Shown: positions 10,112-17,901 of the stretch, piece by piece
Position numbering within the stretch: position 1 is the stretch's first letter
How the letters are laid out: every line of letters starts with the position of its first letter
Source of the DNA: Asaia bogorensis
GTDB lineage: Bacteria; Pseudomonadota; Alphaproteobacteria; Acetobacterales; Acetobacteraceae
DNA: 49,084 nt
Reading direction: 5' to 3'
Assembly: GCA_945897825.1 (NCBI GenBank)
Contig: CAMDGX010000028.1
Coordinates: 1 to 49,084 of the forward strand
Notes under the pieces: generated by a model
What the model saw: only the letters and a program-made list of their open reading frames with translations
What the model was told of the DNA's origin: nothing
Database searches by the model: none
Translations under genes and position numbers: made by a program

Positions 10112-10331
10112 GGGGGTTCCTGTCGGGACGGATTTTCGCGGGGCTGGCCGGGTTCTCTTGCGTCGCAGCCTGCTCTGGGAGGCATCGTAGCAGGTTGGCG
10201 ATCGGGCGGAAGTTGAGCAGCCGTTGCCGGGCGCGCTCACGCTGGCCCTTTCCGTTGGCTCCGAAACAGGTCGCGTCGTCCTCGACAAGCGCGTCGGGAT
10301 GCGGGGCCCGCCTGTCGGGCCCAAGGCTCTT
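10112..10331. other. Intergenic region between MetX-like and DUF533 genes
   Basis: This and the following repeat form a 313-base gene-free stretch. It should hold the minus-strand promoter of the MetX-like gene, but no convincing -35/-10 pair was found. No RNA gene or conserved ORF is seen. Confidence 0.4.
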
Positions 10332-10424
10332 TCCATTTGCGCGGTCGCCGCCCGGCGGAGTGGCGCGCAAATGGATGAAGTCTTTTTGCTTCTTTTTCTT
10401 CAGAAAAAGAAGAACCCTTCCTTC
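10332..10424 (-). repeat. Composite hairpin element, copy 1 (arm B plus palindrome; arm A missing)
   Basis: Palindrome TCCATTTGCGC (10332-10342) / GCGCAAATGGA (10365-10375), then GAAGTCTTTTTG, then arm-B hairpin CTTCTTTTTC-TTCA-GAAAAAGAAG (10389-10412). The hairpin ends 12 bases before the DUF533 stop codon (10425-10427). The A-type arm found in the other copies is absent, so this is a partial copy. For DUF533 transcripts it would act as a 3'-end structure. Confidence 0.75.
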
Positions 10425-11339
10425 CTAGACCGGCGGTGGCGCGCTTGTCACGGGCGGTGCCACCCCCATCGAGGCATGCAGCTCCGCCACGGTTTCCGGC
10501 CGCAGCCCCGTCGCCCGCGCCAGCTCCGCCAGGAAGGTCCGCTCGGCGTCGGTATCCACCGCGATTGCCATCAGCGCCGCCGCATACACCTCGGCCGCCT
10601 CCATCGGCGAGCGCACATCCCGCGCCAGCCTCGCCACATCGGCGGGGCCGCGCATCTGCTCCAGCACGAAGCCGCGCGCCTCGTCCGCGTCCGCCGGGTC
10701 CATCTCGCCCACCCGGGCGGTGATCCGCTCGATCTCGGCTGCGTCGATCGTTCCGTCGGCCTTGGCTGCCTGGATCATCGCCCCCAGCACCAGCCGCGCC
10801 AGGCGCTCGACCTCTTCCTCCGAGTCCGGCATCGCCGGCCGGCCGTATCCGCCCGATGCGCCCGGGGCCCCGACCGGCGCATCCGGCGCTGCTGTCGGCT
10901 CCTGACGGCTGGCCTGCATCGCCGACCACGCCAGGCTCCCCAGCACCGCCAGCAGCCCGCCGCCCACGGCGCCGCGCCCGCCGCCCAGCAGCGTGCCGGC
11001 CAGCGCGCCCAGCCCGCCGATGGCCAGTGGATTGTTGTTCGCCACCTCCTGCCGCGGCGATGAGAGCGCATTGCGCGCCAGCCCCATCACGTAGTCGCGG
11101 TCGGCCTGCGGATCGCGCCCCCGCCCGCTCAGGCTGCCCAGCAACTGCCCCAGCACGCCGCCTTGGCCGCCGCCTTGGCCGCCGCCGCCGAAGCGGGACA
11201 TCAGCCCGTCCAGCGGGCTGCCCTGCTGCGCGCCGCCGCCCTGGGTCATCCGGCCCAGCGCCGACCCGAGGCGATCGCGCGCCGACGGCGACGTGATCTG
11301 CTGCAGCAAGCCCCCCAGAAGATTGGTCGCCTTGAACAT
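10425..11339 (-). CDS. DUF533 (YebE-like, TerB-fold) protein
   Basis: 304 aa. A Gly-rich N-terminal half (GGGGQGGGQGG near residues 52-62) and a small Gly/Ala-rich hydrophobic stretch (LAIGGLGALAGTLLGGGRGAVGG, residues 105-127 approximately, possibly membrane-inserted) precede a helical TerB-like domain with AAKADGTIDAAEIERI and VDTDAERTFLAELARATGL. YebE-type proteins are inner-membrane proteins of unknown function. The ATG at 11337-11339 starts MFKATNLLGGLL, the usual DUF533 lead (an amphipathic segment). Divergent from the DUF72 gene, 71 bases apart. Confidence 0.85.
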   Translation of the reverse strand: MFKATNLLGGLLQQITSPSARDRLGSALGRMTQGGGAQQGSPLDGLMSRFGGGGQGGGQGGVLGQLLGSLSGRGRDPQADRDYVMGLARNALSSPRQEVANNNPLAIGGLGALAGTLLGGGRGAVGGGLLAVLGSLAWSAMQASRQEPTAAPDAPVGAPGASGGYGRPAMPDSEEEVERLARLVLGAMIQAAKADGTIDAAEIERITARVGEMDPADADEARGFVLEQMRGPADVARLARDVRSPMEAAEVYAAALMAIAVDTDAERTFLAELARATGLRPETVAELHASMGVAPPVTSAPPPV

Positions 11340-11410
11340 GCCCGGTCCCCTTGTGCCTGTTCGCCGCAACTCAACCCCGCCCCGCGCGGTTCCCCCTTCC
11401 GGAGCGACGC

Positions 11411-12142
11411 ATGGTGCGGGTCGGCACGGCAGGCTGGAACATACCGAAGGCGCAGGCCGCATGCTTTCCGGCCGAGGGCAGCCATCTCGCGCGCTATGCC
11501 CGGGTGCTCCCGGCCGTCGAGATCAACACCTCGTTCTACCGTCCCCACCGCCCGGCCACCTATGCGCGCTGGGCCGCGACAGTGCCTTCGGGCTTCCGCT
11601 TCGCCGTCAAGGTGCCACGCGACATCACCCATGACCGCCGCCTGGAGGACGCCGAAGCCCCGCTGGCCCGCTTCCTCGCCGAAGTCGACGCGCTTGGCCC
11701 CGCGCTAGGCCCGCTGCTGGTGCAGCTTCCCCCGTCGCTGCGCTTCGATCCCCGTGTCGCCGGCGCGTTCCTCGCCGACCTGCGCGGCCGCACCCGGGCC
11801 GACCTGGTGTGCGAACCTCGCCATCCCAGCTGGTTCAGCCCTGAGGCGGAGGCCCTGCTGCACGAAACCCGCATCGCCCGCGTCGCCGCCGACCCGGCGG
11901 TGGTTCCTGCGGCCGCCGAACCCGGCGGGTGGCCCGGCCTCGCCTACTGGCGCCTGCATGGCTCGCCGGCGATGTACCACTCCGCCTACGGGCGCGATCG
12001 CCTCGCGCCCCTCGCCGAACGCCTGCGCACCGCAGCGGCCCCCGCCTGGTGCATCTTCGACAACACCGCCGAGGGTGCCGCCACCGCCGATGCGCTCGAC
12101 CTGCTGCACCGGCTGGGAACGCCAGCGCGACCGTTGCGTTAG
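11411..12142 (+). CDS. DUF72 (YecE-like) protein
   Basis: 243-aa TIM-barrel-like protein of the DUF72 family, function unknown. Family marks: VRVGTAGWNIP at the N-terminus, VEINTSFYRPH, WAATVPSGFRFAVKVPRDITH, LVQLPPSLRFD, CEPRHPSW and a C-terminal CIFDNTAEGAA. ATG at 11411 is chosen as it begins directly at the conserved strand; the open frame upstream overlaps the divergent promoter. Six bases separate it from the mgtC-like gene, suggesting one transcript. Confidence 0.9.
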   Translation: MVRVGTAGWNIPKAQAACFPAEGSHLARYARVLPAVEINTSFYRPHRPATYARWAATVPSGFRFAVKVPRDITHDRRLEDAEAPLARFLAEVDALGPALGPLLVQLPPSLRFDPRVAGAFLADLRGRTRADLVCEPRHPSWFSPEAEALLHETRIARVAADPAVVPAAAEPGGWPGLAYWRLHGSPAMYHSAYGRDRLAPLAERLRTAAAPAWCIFDNTAEGAATADALDLLHRLGTPARPLR

Positions 12143-12148
12143 CGGCGC

Positions 12149-12598
12149 ATGGACCTCACCGACTTCATCCCGAATATCCGCCAGCTCTCCTTCATCCCGC
12201 ATATCCGCGACCTTGCCATCGCCTACCTGCTGGCGATGCCGATCGGTTGGAACCGCGAGCACGAGGAACGCAGCGCCGGCCTGCGGACGTTCCCGCTGGT
12301 CGCCATTGCCGCCTGCGGATTTATCCAGGCCATGGAGGCGTTCCTGGTCGGAGAGCCCGACGCCGCCTCGCGGGTGGTCGCCGGCGTCATCACCGGGATC
12401 GGCTTCATCGGCGGCGGCGCCATCCTCAAGAGCGGCGGCGAGGTCCACGGCACCGCCACCGCGGCAGCGCTCTGGGCCACCGGCGCCATCGGCGTTGGCG
12501 TGGCCCTCGGGCAATACGACGTCGCCGTCGTCATCTGCCTGTTCACGGCGGTCACGCTGTTTCTGCTGGGACGGTTCAAGGAGAAGGCGCGGACGTAA
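12149..12598 (+). CDS. MgtC/SapB family membrane protein
   Basis: 149 aa with four hydrophobic segments. The MgtC signature is clear: IGWNREHEERSAGLRTFPLVAIAACGF and GIGFIGGGAILKSGGEVHGTATAAALWATGAIGVG. MgtC proteins help growth in low magnesium and inhibit the F1Fo ATPase in some pathogens; the longer C-terminal ACT-like domain of pathogen MgtC is missing, so it belongs to the short SapB-like form. Translationally close to the DUF72 gene. The stop TAA is six bases from a repeat-element hairpin. Confidence 0.93.
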   Translation: MDLTDFIPNIRQLSFIPHIRDLAIAYLLAMPIGWNREHEERSAGLRTFPLVAIAACGFIQAMEAFLVGEPDAASRVVAGVITGIGFIGGGAILKSGGEVHGTATAAALWATGAIGVGVALGQYDVAVVICLFTAVTLFLLGRFKEKART

Positions 12599-12727
12599 GA
12601 AAGCGGTTCTTTTTTGAAAAAAAGAACCAAAAAACTTTCGTCCGCTTGCGCCGCGCTGAACCGGTTCAGCACGGCGCAAATGGTTGAAGTCTTTTTTGCT
12701 TCTTTTTTCTTCAGAAAAAAGAAGGCC
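12599..12727. repeat. Composite hairpin element, copy 2 (full A-palindrome-B)
   Basis: Arm A hairpin 12605-12628 (GGTTCTTTTT / AAAAAGAACC) starts exactly six bases after the mgtC TAA. Central palindrome 12646-12679 pairs TTGCGCCGCGCTGAACC with GGTTCAGCACGGCGCAA (one mismatch in 17). Arm B hairpin 12699-12724 ends three bases before the thiolase stop. Its stem has six T and six A where other copies have five and five, a compensatory change. It sits between convergent genes; the central GC-rich stem has T-tracts on both sides, the design of a bidirectional intrinsic terminator. Confidence 0.85.
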
Positions 12728-13900
12728 TTACCTTTCCAGGCACATGGCCACGCCCATCCCGCCGCCGATGCACAGTGTCGCCAGCCCCTTCTTCGCGTCC
12801 CGCTTCTGCATCTCGTGCAGCAGCGTCACCAGCACGCGCGCGCCGGAAGCGCCGATCGGATGCCCGATCGCGATCGCGCCGCCGTTCACGTTCACCTTCG
12901 ACGTATCCCAGCCCATGTCCTTGTTCACCGCGCAGGCCTGCGCCGCGAAGGCCTCGTTGGCCTCGATCAGGTCGAGGTCTCCGACGCTCCAACCCGCCCG
13001 CTTCAGCGCCTTGCGGCTCGACGGGATCGGCCCCGTTCCCATCACCTGCGGATCGACGCCCGCCGTCGCGAAGCTCGCGATGCGCGCCAGCGGGGTCAGC
13101 CCGCGCTTCGCTGCCTCCGCGCCCGACATTACCACCAGCGCCGAGGCGCCGTCGTTGATCCCGCTGGCATTGCCCGCCGTCACCGTGCCGTCCTTGGTGA
13201 AGGCCGGGCGCAGCCGCGCCATCGTCTCCATGCTGGAATCGTGGCGGATGTATTCGTCGTGCTCCACCACCGTGTCGCCGCGCCGGCCCTTGACCGTCAC
13301 CTTGGCGATCTCGTCCGCGAACCGCCCGGCCTTCTGCGCCGCACTGGCCTTGGTCTGGCTGGCAAGCGCGAACGTGTCCTGCTCCTCGCGCGTGATCTGG
13401 AAGCTGCGTGCCACGTTCTCGGCGGTGTTGCCCATGTGGTAGCCGAAGAAGGCGTCCCACAGCCCGTCCTTGATCATCGTGTCGACCAGCTGCATGTCGC
13501 CCATCTTGGCGCCGGCGCGCAGATAGGTGCCGTGCTGGCTCTGGCTCATGCTCTCCTGCCCGCCGGCCACCACGATGGCGCTCTCGCCGGTGCGGATCTG
13601 CTGGGCCGCCAGCGCCACGGCCCGCAGCCCGGAGCCGCACACCTGGTTGATCCCGAACGCCGTCGCGTCGTCCGGAATGCCCGCTGCCCGCGCCGCCTGG
13701 CGCGCCGGGTTCTGGCCCTGATTGGCTGTCAGCACCTGGCCCAGGATCACCTCGTCCACGTCCGAGCCCTGCAGCCCGGCGCGCGAAAGGGCGGCCTGGA
13801 TCGCCGCGGTGCCCAGCACATGCGCCGGCACGCTGCCGAACGCGCCGTTGAAGCTGCCCACCGGCGTGCGCGCCGCGGCGACGATGACGATGTCATCCAT
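12728..13900 (-). CDS. phaA: Acetyl-CoA C-acetyltransferase (thiolase)
   Basis: Biosynthetic-type thiolase, 390 aa, joining two acetyl-CoA to acetoacetyl-CoA, the first step of PHB synthesis. Catalytic Cys88 is in [11 protein letters not shown], the His in [12 protein letters not shown] and the second Cys in LCIGGGMG near the C-terminus. Full length. Its neighbours phaC-like, phaE-like and phaR make a PHA role likely, although phaB (reductase) is absent here. Separated from the phaC-like stop by 69 bases, same strand. Confidence 0.93.
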   Translation of the reverse strand: MDDIVIVAAARTPVGSFNGAFGSVPAHVLGTAAIQAALSRAGLQGSDVDEVILGQVLTANQGQNPARQAARAAGIPDDATAFGINQVCGSGLRAVALAAQQIRTGESAIVVAGGQESMSQSQHGTYLRAGAKMGDMQLVDTMIKDGLWDAFFGYHMGNTAENVARSFQITREEQDTFALASQTKASAAQKAGRFADEIAKVTVKGRRGDTVVEHDEYIRHDSSMETMARLRPAFTKDGTVTAGNASGINDGASALVVMSGAEAAKRGLTPLARIASFATAGVDPQVMGTGPIPSSRKALKRAGWSVGDLDLIEANEAFAAQACAVNKDMGWDTSKVNVNGGAIAIGHPIGASGARVLVTLLHEMQKRDAKKGLATLCIGGGMGVAMCLER

Positions 13901-13969
13901 GATCTGCGTCCTCCTGGGGCGGGACGGTCCCGCGCATTTGCCCGCACCATACCGCGCCGCACAACGGGA

Positions 13970-15067
13970 TCAAAGCGAGTCCAGCCAGCCATGCAGCGGC
14001 TGCCACAGCGCGCGCTCCGCACTCGCCCCCGCCACCATGCCCACATGCCCGGCCGCCGGCTGGTGCAGCACGGCCCCTGCGATCAGGCCGGCCAGCGGCA
14101 GCGCGCTCTCCGGCGGCACGATCCGGTCCCGCCCCGGCACCGCCACGAACGCCGGAACCCGCAGCCGCCCGGGGTCCACCACCTCGCCGGCCACCCGCCA
14201 CGCGCCTGCCATCGGCGTGTTCGCGCCATACCAGCCCGACAGGCACTCCCGCGCCACCGCCGCCGCCAGCGGCACCCCGTCGTTCAGCCAATCCTCGATC
14301 GCCACGAACTGCCGCGCCCGCGCGCTGTCCTGGTCGACGCGCGCGAAGCCGGCATACTTCGCGGCGATGCCCTCGGGGTCCATCAGCGCGAACAGCGCCT
14401 GGATCGCATCGATCGGCATCCGCCCGCCCAGCTGCGGCGAGATCGGCGCCAGCATCGGCTCCAGCCACGGCAGCAACCCTGCCAGCCCGCGCGCCGCGCC
14501 GGGGTCGGCCGCATGGAAGTCCCACGGCGTCGCCAGCAGCGCCAAGCCGCGCACCCGCTCCGGCCGCCGCTGCGCCGCCGCCGCCGCCAGCAGCCCGCCC
14601 ATGCAATACCCCGCCAGCACGACCGGTTCGCCCACCGCCCCGATCGCCCGCTCCAGCCGCCCGGCGATGTAGTCGGTCAGCGTGAAGTCCCGCTCCGCCT
14701 CCCCCGGCCACCCCCAGTCGAGCAACAGCGTCCGCCGCTGCGCCGCCATGTTCCGCAGCATCGACCGGCCCTCGAACAGGTCCAGCACATATGCCCGGTT
14801 CACCAAGCTCGGCACGAAGAGGACCGGCGCCCCCGGCCCGCCGCCATAGTCGAGCAGCCGGGACTCCCCCTCCGCCCACGCCACGGGTGGCTCGGCCATC
14901 GCCCGCCGCCACGGGTGCCGCCGATACGCAGCGATCCCCGCGACCAGCTCAGCCGGCGGCGGGCCCGCGCCGCCGTGGGCGCGGGGCGGGCCGCCCGGCA
15001 GCCCGCTCCAGCTCGCCGATCCGCTGCTCCAGGGCATCGAGCCGCCGGAGAATGGCGGCAATACCAT
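13970..15067 (-). CDS. PhaC-type polyhydroxyalkanoate synthase (small, class III-like)
   Basis: Alpha/beta-hydrolase with the PHA-synthase hallmark: the lipase box carries Cys instead of Ser, LAGYCMGG with Cys155; Asp314 in VPGRDRIVPP and His341 in AAGHVGM complete the triad. Other PhaC marks are AYRRHPWRR, RLLDYG and LDWGWP. At 365 aa it matches the short catalytic subunit of class III/IV synthases, not the ~580-aa class I type. The start at 15065-15067 is chosen for the good GGGAGGTG eight bases upstream; it lies inside the phaE-like gene in another frame. ATG at 15035-15037 is an alternative. Confidence 0.8.
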   Translation of the reverse strand: MVLPPFSGGSMPWSSGSASWSGLPGGPPRAHGGAGPPPAELVAGIAAYRRHPWRRAMAEPPVAWAEGESRLLDYGGGPGAPVLFVPSLVNRAYVLDLFEGRSMLRNMAAQRRTLLLDWGWPGEAERDFTLTDYIAGRLERAIGAVGEPVVLAGYCMGGLLAAAAAQRRPERVRGLALLATPWDFHAADPGAARGLAGLLPWLEPMLAPISPQLGGRMPIDAIQALFALMDPEGIAAKYAGFARVDQDSARARQFVAIEDWLNDGVPLAAAVARECLSGWYGANTPMAGAWRVAGEVVDPGRLRVPAFVAVPGRDRIVPPESALPLAGLIAGAVLHQPAAGHVGMVAGASAERALWQPLHGWLDSL

Positions 15068-15383
15068 TCCCTGGCCCACCTCCCGCAGCGTCGCCAGCGC
15101 CAGGTGCAGCAGCAGCGGCCGCGGTCCGCGCCGGACCATCAGCCGGGGGCACCGGCGGCGGCGCGAACCCCCGCGCCGCTTGCGCCCACATCGCCGCCAT
15201 TCCCTGGCCCAGGGCCTGAAACGTCTCCTGCGCCTCCCGGTCCGTCGCCAGCCCCGCCAATTCGGTCTGCACCAGCGTCATCCAGTCGCGCGCCAGCGCC
15301 AGCGGATCGGCTGCATTCGGGACCTCGCTGTCCGAACCCTCTCCAGGGGGGCCGTCGCGCATCGGTGGCTGGCCGGTCGTCAT
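14949..15383 (-). CDS. Short PhaE-like partner subunit (putative)
   Basis: 144-aa protein directly upstream of and overlapping the PhaC-type synthase by about 119 bases. Residues 26-73 (DPLALARDWMTLVQTELAGL through AMWAQAARGF) form an amphipathic helical region like the start of PhaE; residues 107-130 (ILRRLDALEQRIGELER) make a coiled coil; the tail is Arg/Pro-rich. Known PhaE is about 350 aa, so this would be a reduced version. Codon-level sense (heptads persist into the overlap) argues it is real to its stop. The ATG at 15381-15383 lies 11 bases after GGAGG. Name is inferred from context. Confidence 0.6.
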   Translation of the reverse strand: MTTGQPPMRDGPPGEGSDSEVPNAADPLALARDWMTLVQTELAGLATDREAQETFQALGQGMAAMWAQAARGFAPPPVPPADGPARTAAAAAAPGAGDAAGGGPGNGIAAILRRLDALEQRIGELERAAGRPAPRPRRRGPAAG

Positions 15384-15530
15384 CCGTCATGGGTCCTCCG
15401 CGCCGCAGCATAGGCACCCTGCCCCACCGCGGAAACCGCCCCGTCCCGCCCGGACATGCCCCGCGCAGGAAGGTTTCGCCCTGGCCGCGCACCATGCTAT
15501 TCTGCACTGCACAAATCCCCAGGGGGTAGG

Positions 15531-16148
15531 ATGTCGCAGTCAGCGCCGCTGGAAGAAACCGCCCGAAGCGAAACCAAGCCGGCAGACCTGCCGCCGGTCG
15601 TCGTGAAGAAATACGCCAACCGCCGCCTCTACAACACGGAAAGCTCCAGTTACATTACGCTGGATTCGCTTGCGGAAATGGTGCGCATCGGCCGCGACTT
15701 CGTAGTCTACGACGCCAAGTCCGGCGAGGACATCACCCGCTCCGTCCTCACCCAGATCATCGTCGAGGAAGAAAACAAGGGCCGCGCCATGCTGCCCACC
15801 GGCTTCCTGCGCCAGCTGATCGGCTTCTACGGCAATTCCATGCAGGCGGTGGTGCCCAAATACCTCGAACAGGCCATGGGCGCGTTCGCCGTTCAGCAGG
15901 ACCAGGTGCGCCGGGCCGTCCAGCAGACCATGGGCACCTTCATCCCGCCGGGCCTCGAAGAGGTCGGTCGCCAAAACATGGCGATGATGGAACGCGCCAT
16001 GAGCCTGTTCTCCCCCTTCCTCCCCCAGGAACCCGAAGCCACCCGGAACACGCCCGCCCAGATGGAGGAGGAGATCGCCGCGCTGCGCCGCGAGGTAGAT
16101 CTCCTGCGGCAGCAACTGGCCGAGGCCCGGGCGGCGGGCAGGAAATAG
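15531..16148 (+). CDS. phaR: Polyhydroxyalkanoate synthesis repressor PhaR
   Basis: 205 aa. The N-terminal PHB/PHA accumulation regulator DNA-binding domain is plain: VVKKYANRRLYNTESSSYITLDSLAEMVRIG through DITRSVLTQIIVEEE (residues 24-80), followed by the accumulation regulatory domain and a C-terminal coiled coil (EEEIAALRREVDLLRQQLAEA). PhaR binds PHA granules and represses phasin and its own gene. ATG at 15531 follows AGGGGGTAGG closely. The upstream CTGCACTGCAC (about 15502-15512) is TGC-rich, like reported PhaR sites, suggesting autoregulation (inference). Divergent from the phaE-phaC-phaA genes. Confidence 0.95.
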   Translation: MSQSAPLEETARSETKPADLPPVVVKKYANRRLYNTESSSYITLDSLAEMVRIGRDFVVYDAKSGEDITRSVLTQIIVEEENKGRAMLPTGFLRQLIGFYGNSMQAVVPKYLEQAMGAFAVQQDQVRRAVQQTMGTFIPPGLEEVGRQNMAMMERAMSLFSPFLPQEPEATRNTPAQMEEEIAALRREVDLLRQQLAEARAAGRK

Positions 16149-16283
16149 CGAGCAAGACCTTCTTTTTCTGAAGAAAAAGAAGCAAAAAGACCTTTCATCC
16201 ATTTGCGCCGTGCTGAACCGGTTTTGCACGGTGCAAACGGATGGAAGTTTTTTGGTTCTTTTTTTCAAAAAAGAACCGCTTCC
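16149..16283. repeat. Composite hairpin element, copy 3 (full, B-palindrome-A orientation)
   Basis: Arm B hairpin CTTCTTTTTC-TGAA-GAAAAAGAAG (16159-16182) begins ten bases after the phaR TAG. Centre: TTTGCGCCGTGC ... GCACGGTGCAAA with one G-U-compatible mismatch, flanked by ATCC/GGAT. Arm A hairpin 16254-16277 ends exactly six bases before the stop (TAA read on minus) of the DSD1-type gene. It lies between convergent genes. Confidence 0.85.
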
Positions 16284-17399
16284 TTACCACCCACTGATGC
16301 GAGGCCATACGGCAACGACGTCGTCGCTGCCGTCGACGACGTAGTAGCGGTCGTGGGCGGCTGAGGTCATGCAGGTGTGGTTGGGGGCGATGCGGACGCG
16401 GTCGCCGATGCGGAAGGGGGGGATCGCGGCTGCTGGGTCGAGGTCGATGATGCCGTGTTCCTGGTTGGCGCGGGCGACGAGGGAGTGGCCGAGGGTGCGG
16501 CGGCCGTGGAGGTCCAGCGCGAGCCCGAACTTGTAGTCGTGCGGGGCGGATTCGGTGGCGCGGTCTTTCGAGAGGGCCATGCCGCCGGCATCGATGACGA
16601 TGCGGTTCTCGGCGGGGCGGCGGCCGATGACGGAGGCCAGGACGGTGACGGCGATGGAGTCGGGGGCGACCGTTTCGATCTCGGCCTGGAAGAGATCACC
16701 GAACATGTAGACGCCGGGACGGGTTTCGGTGACGCCGCCCAGCGCGCGGGCGTGGAGTGCCGTGGGCGAGGAGCCGACGGAGACGACCGGGCATTCGTGG
16801 CCGGCTTCGCGCAGGCGGCGGGCGGCGGTGAGGGCCGCGTTGCGTTCGGCTTCGGCGAGGTCGGCCATCTGGGGGATGGATCGGCCCGAGTAGGAGTGGC
16901 CGGCGTGGGTGAGGATGCCGAGCAGGCGCGGGCCGAGGGCGGCGGCGATGGCCTCGAGACCGGGGTCTTCGGCGGAGATGCCGCCGCGCATTTCGCCGCA
17001 GTCGATCTCGATGAGGGCGCGCAGCTTGCCCGGGTGGGCGGCGATGGCGTGGGCGGTTTCGAGGTCGTCGGTGATGATCTTCACGTCGGCGCCGGCTTCG
17101 TTGAGCTTGGCGACCTGGTCGAGTTTCTGCGGGGTGATGCCGACGGCGTAGAGGATGTCGGTGATGCCGTGGGCGGAGAAGTATTCCGCCTCCGCAAGGG
17201 TGGAGACGGTGATGCCGGTGGTGGGGGCGGCCTGGTTGGCGAGGACCATGCGGGCGACGTCGATCGACTTGGCGGTCTTCATGTGCGGGCGCAGGGCGAC
17301 GCCGAGGCGGCCGACGGCTTGCGCCATGCGGTCGATGTTGCGGGCCAGCGCGGCGCGGTCCAGCACCAGGCAGGGGGTGGGGAGGTCGGAGAGTTTCAT
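16284..17399 (-). CDS. DSD1 family PLP-dependent enzyme (D-serine/D-threonine dehydratase or aldolase-like)
   Basis: 371-aa fold-type III PLP enzyme. The N-terminal barrel carries the PLP lysine in LRPHMKTAKS (Lys41), and EIDCGEMRGG, LTHAGHSYSG, VSVGSSPTA and RPGVYMFGD follow the DSD1/D-threonine-aldolase pattern. The C-terminal domain has the PNHTCMT motif, whose His and Cys bind zinc in eukaryote-type D-serine dehydratase. It therefore probably degrades a D-hydroxy-amino acid. Preceded by 18 bases after the AT-rich small gene on the same strand. Confidence 0.88.
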   Translation of the reverse strand: MKLSDLPTPCLVLDRAALARNIDRMAQAVGRLGVALRPHMKTAKSIDVARMVLANQAAPTTGITVSTLAEAEYFSAHGITDILYAVGITPQKLDQVAKLNEAGADVKIITDDLETAHAIAAHPGKLRALIEIDCGEMRGGISAEDPGLEAIAAALGPRLLGILTHAGHSYSGRSIPQMADLAEAERNAALTAARRLREAGHECPVVSVGSSPTALHARALGGVTETRPGVYMFGDLFQAEIETVAPDSIAVTVLASVIGRRPAENRIVIDAGGMALSKDRATESAPHDYKFGLALDLHGRRTLGHSLVARANQEHGIIDLDPAAAIPPFRIGDRVRIAPNHTCMTSAAHDRYYVVDGSDDVVAVWPRISGW

Positions 17400-17417
17400 G
17401 TCTTTATGCTGCTTCGA

Positions 17418-17690
17418 TCATAACGCCGATATCATAGTCCAAACACGAAAAAAGGCCCAAGCACATAGCCCAACACCACATAGCCCAATGGAAATTAAGA
17501 AGAACACTTGAATCCAAAAGGCCCATGGGTCATCATTACGAAAAATATTAAACTGAATTCCCCATGCTCCGAAGAAAGCGCCGCTTCGCATTGCGGTCTG
17601 GATCTGAAGAATGGACAAGAATACAAGAAATAGGCCACACCCGAAAATCGCCAACATTTTAACGGCATAAGAGGCTGGATCTTGCTCCAT
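17418..17690 (-). CDS. Unknown two-helix membrane protein, AT-rich
   Basis: 90-aa hypothetical protein, not recognised. Two hydrophobic helices are visible: residues about 10-32 (MLAIFGCGLFLVFLSILQIQ) and 58-86 (WIQVFFLISIGLCGVGLCAWAFF). The ATG at 17688-17690 follows GGAAAG. Its DNA is clearly AT-richer than everything around it (roughly mid-40s percent GC by eye, against about 70 for neighbours) and uses codons such as ATA, AAA and TTA that are rare elsewhere here. This suggests recent acquisition. It could be cotranscribed with the DSD1-type gene 18 bases downstream. Confidence 0.6.
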   Translation of the reverse strand: MEQDPASYAVKMLAIFGCGLFLVFLSILQIQTAMRSGAFFGAWGIQFNIFRNDDPWAFWIQVFFLISIGLCGVGLCAWAFFRVWTMISAL

Positions 17691-17761
17691 GTGTCTTTCC
17701 CCGTTCCCTGCGTGGGACGATGCTTCTTTGCGCCCGCAAGATGACGCTTGCATGGGCTGCG

Positions 17762-17805
17762 TTTCCGCCCCTCTCCATCCCCGCTTCGCGGGAGAGGGGC
17801 GGAAA
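17762..17805. repeat. 15-bp perfect inverted repeat
   Basis: TTTCCGCCCCTCTCC (17762-17776) pairs fully with GGAGAGGGGCGGAAA (17791-17805); inside the 14-nt loop CCCGC-TTC-GCGGG could pair alternatively. It lies in the 211-base gap between the M81 gene and the AT-rich gene, both on the minus strand. It could be the M81 transcript end or an independent REP-like element; no T-tract follows. Confidence 0.5.
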
Positions 17806-17901
17806 GGTTGCGCTCCCCTAGCTGTCAGTCCGGTATCGAAGTCCAGGCACCGCATTCTAGACTGCTGTCGCCAACACGCGATCGCTGCGCCATCGTCAAA
17901 T

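Noticed and set aside
15139-15390. Alternative start ATG at 15388-15390 in another frame upstream of the PhaC-type gene
   Set aside because: Although GGAGG is close, the product is Gly/Ala/Arg low-complexity, and the overlapping 144-aa frame has helical, coiled-coil sense.
12614-15529. 971-codon plus-strand frame across the thiolase and PHA genes
   Set aside because: Starts inside repeat copy 2 and runs antisense to phaA/phaC; composition is Arg/His/Pro-rich with no domain.
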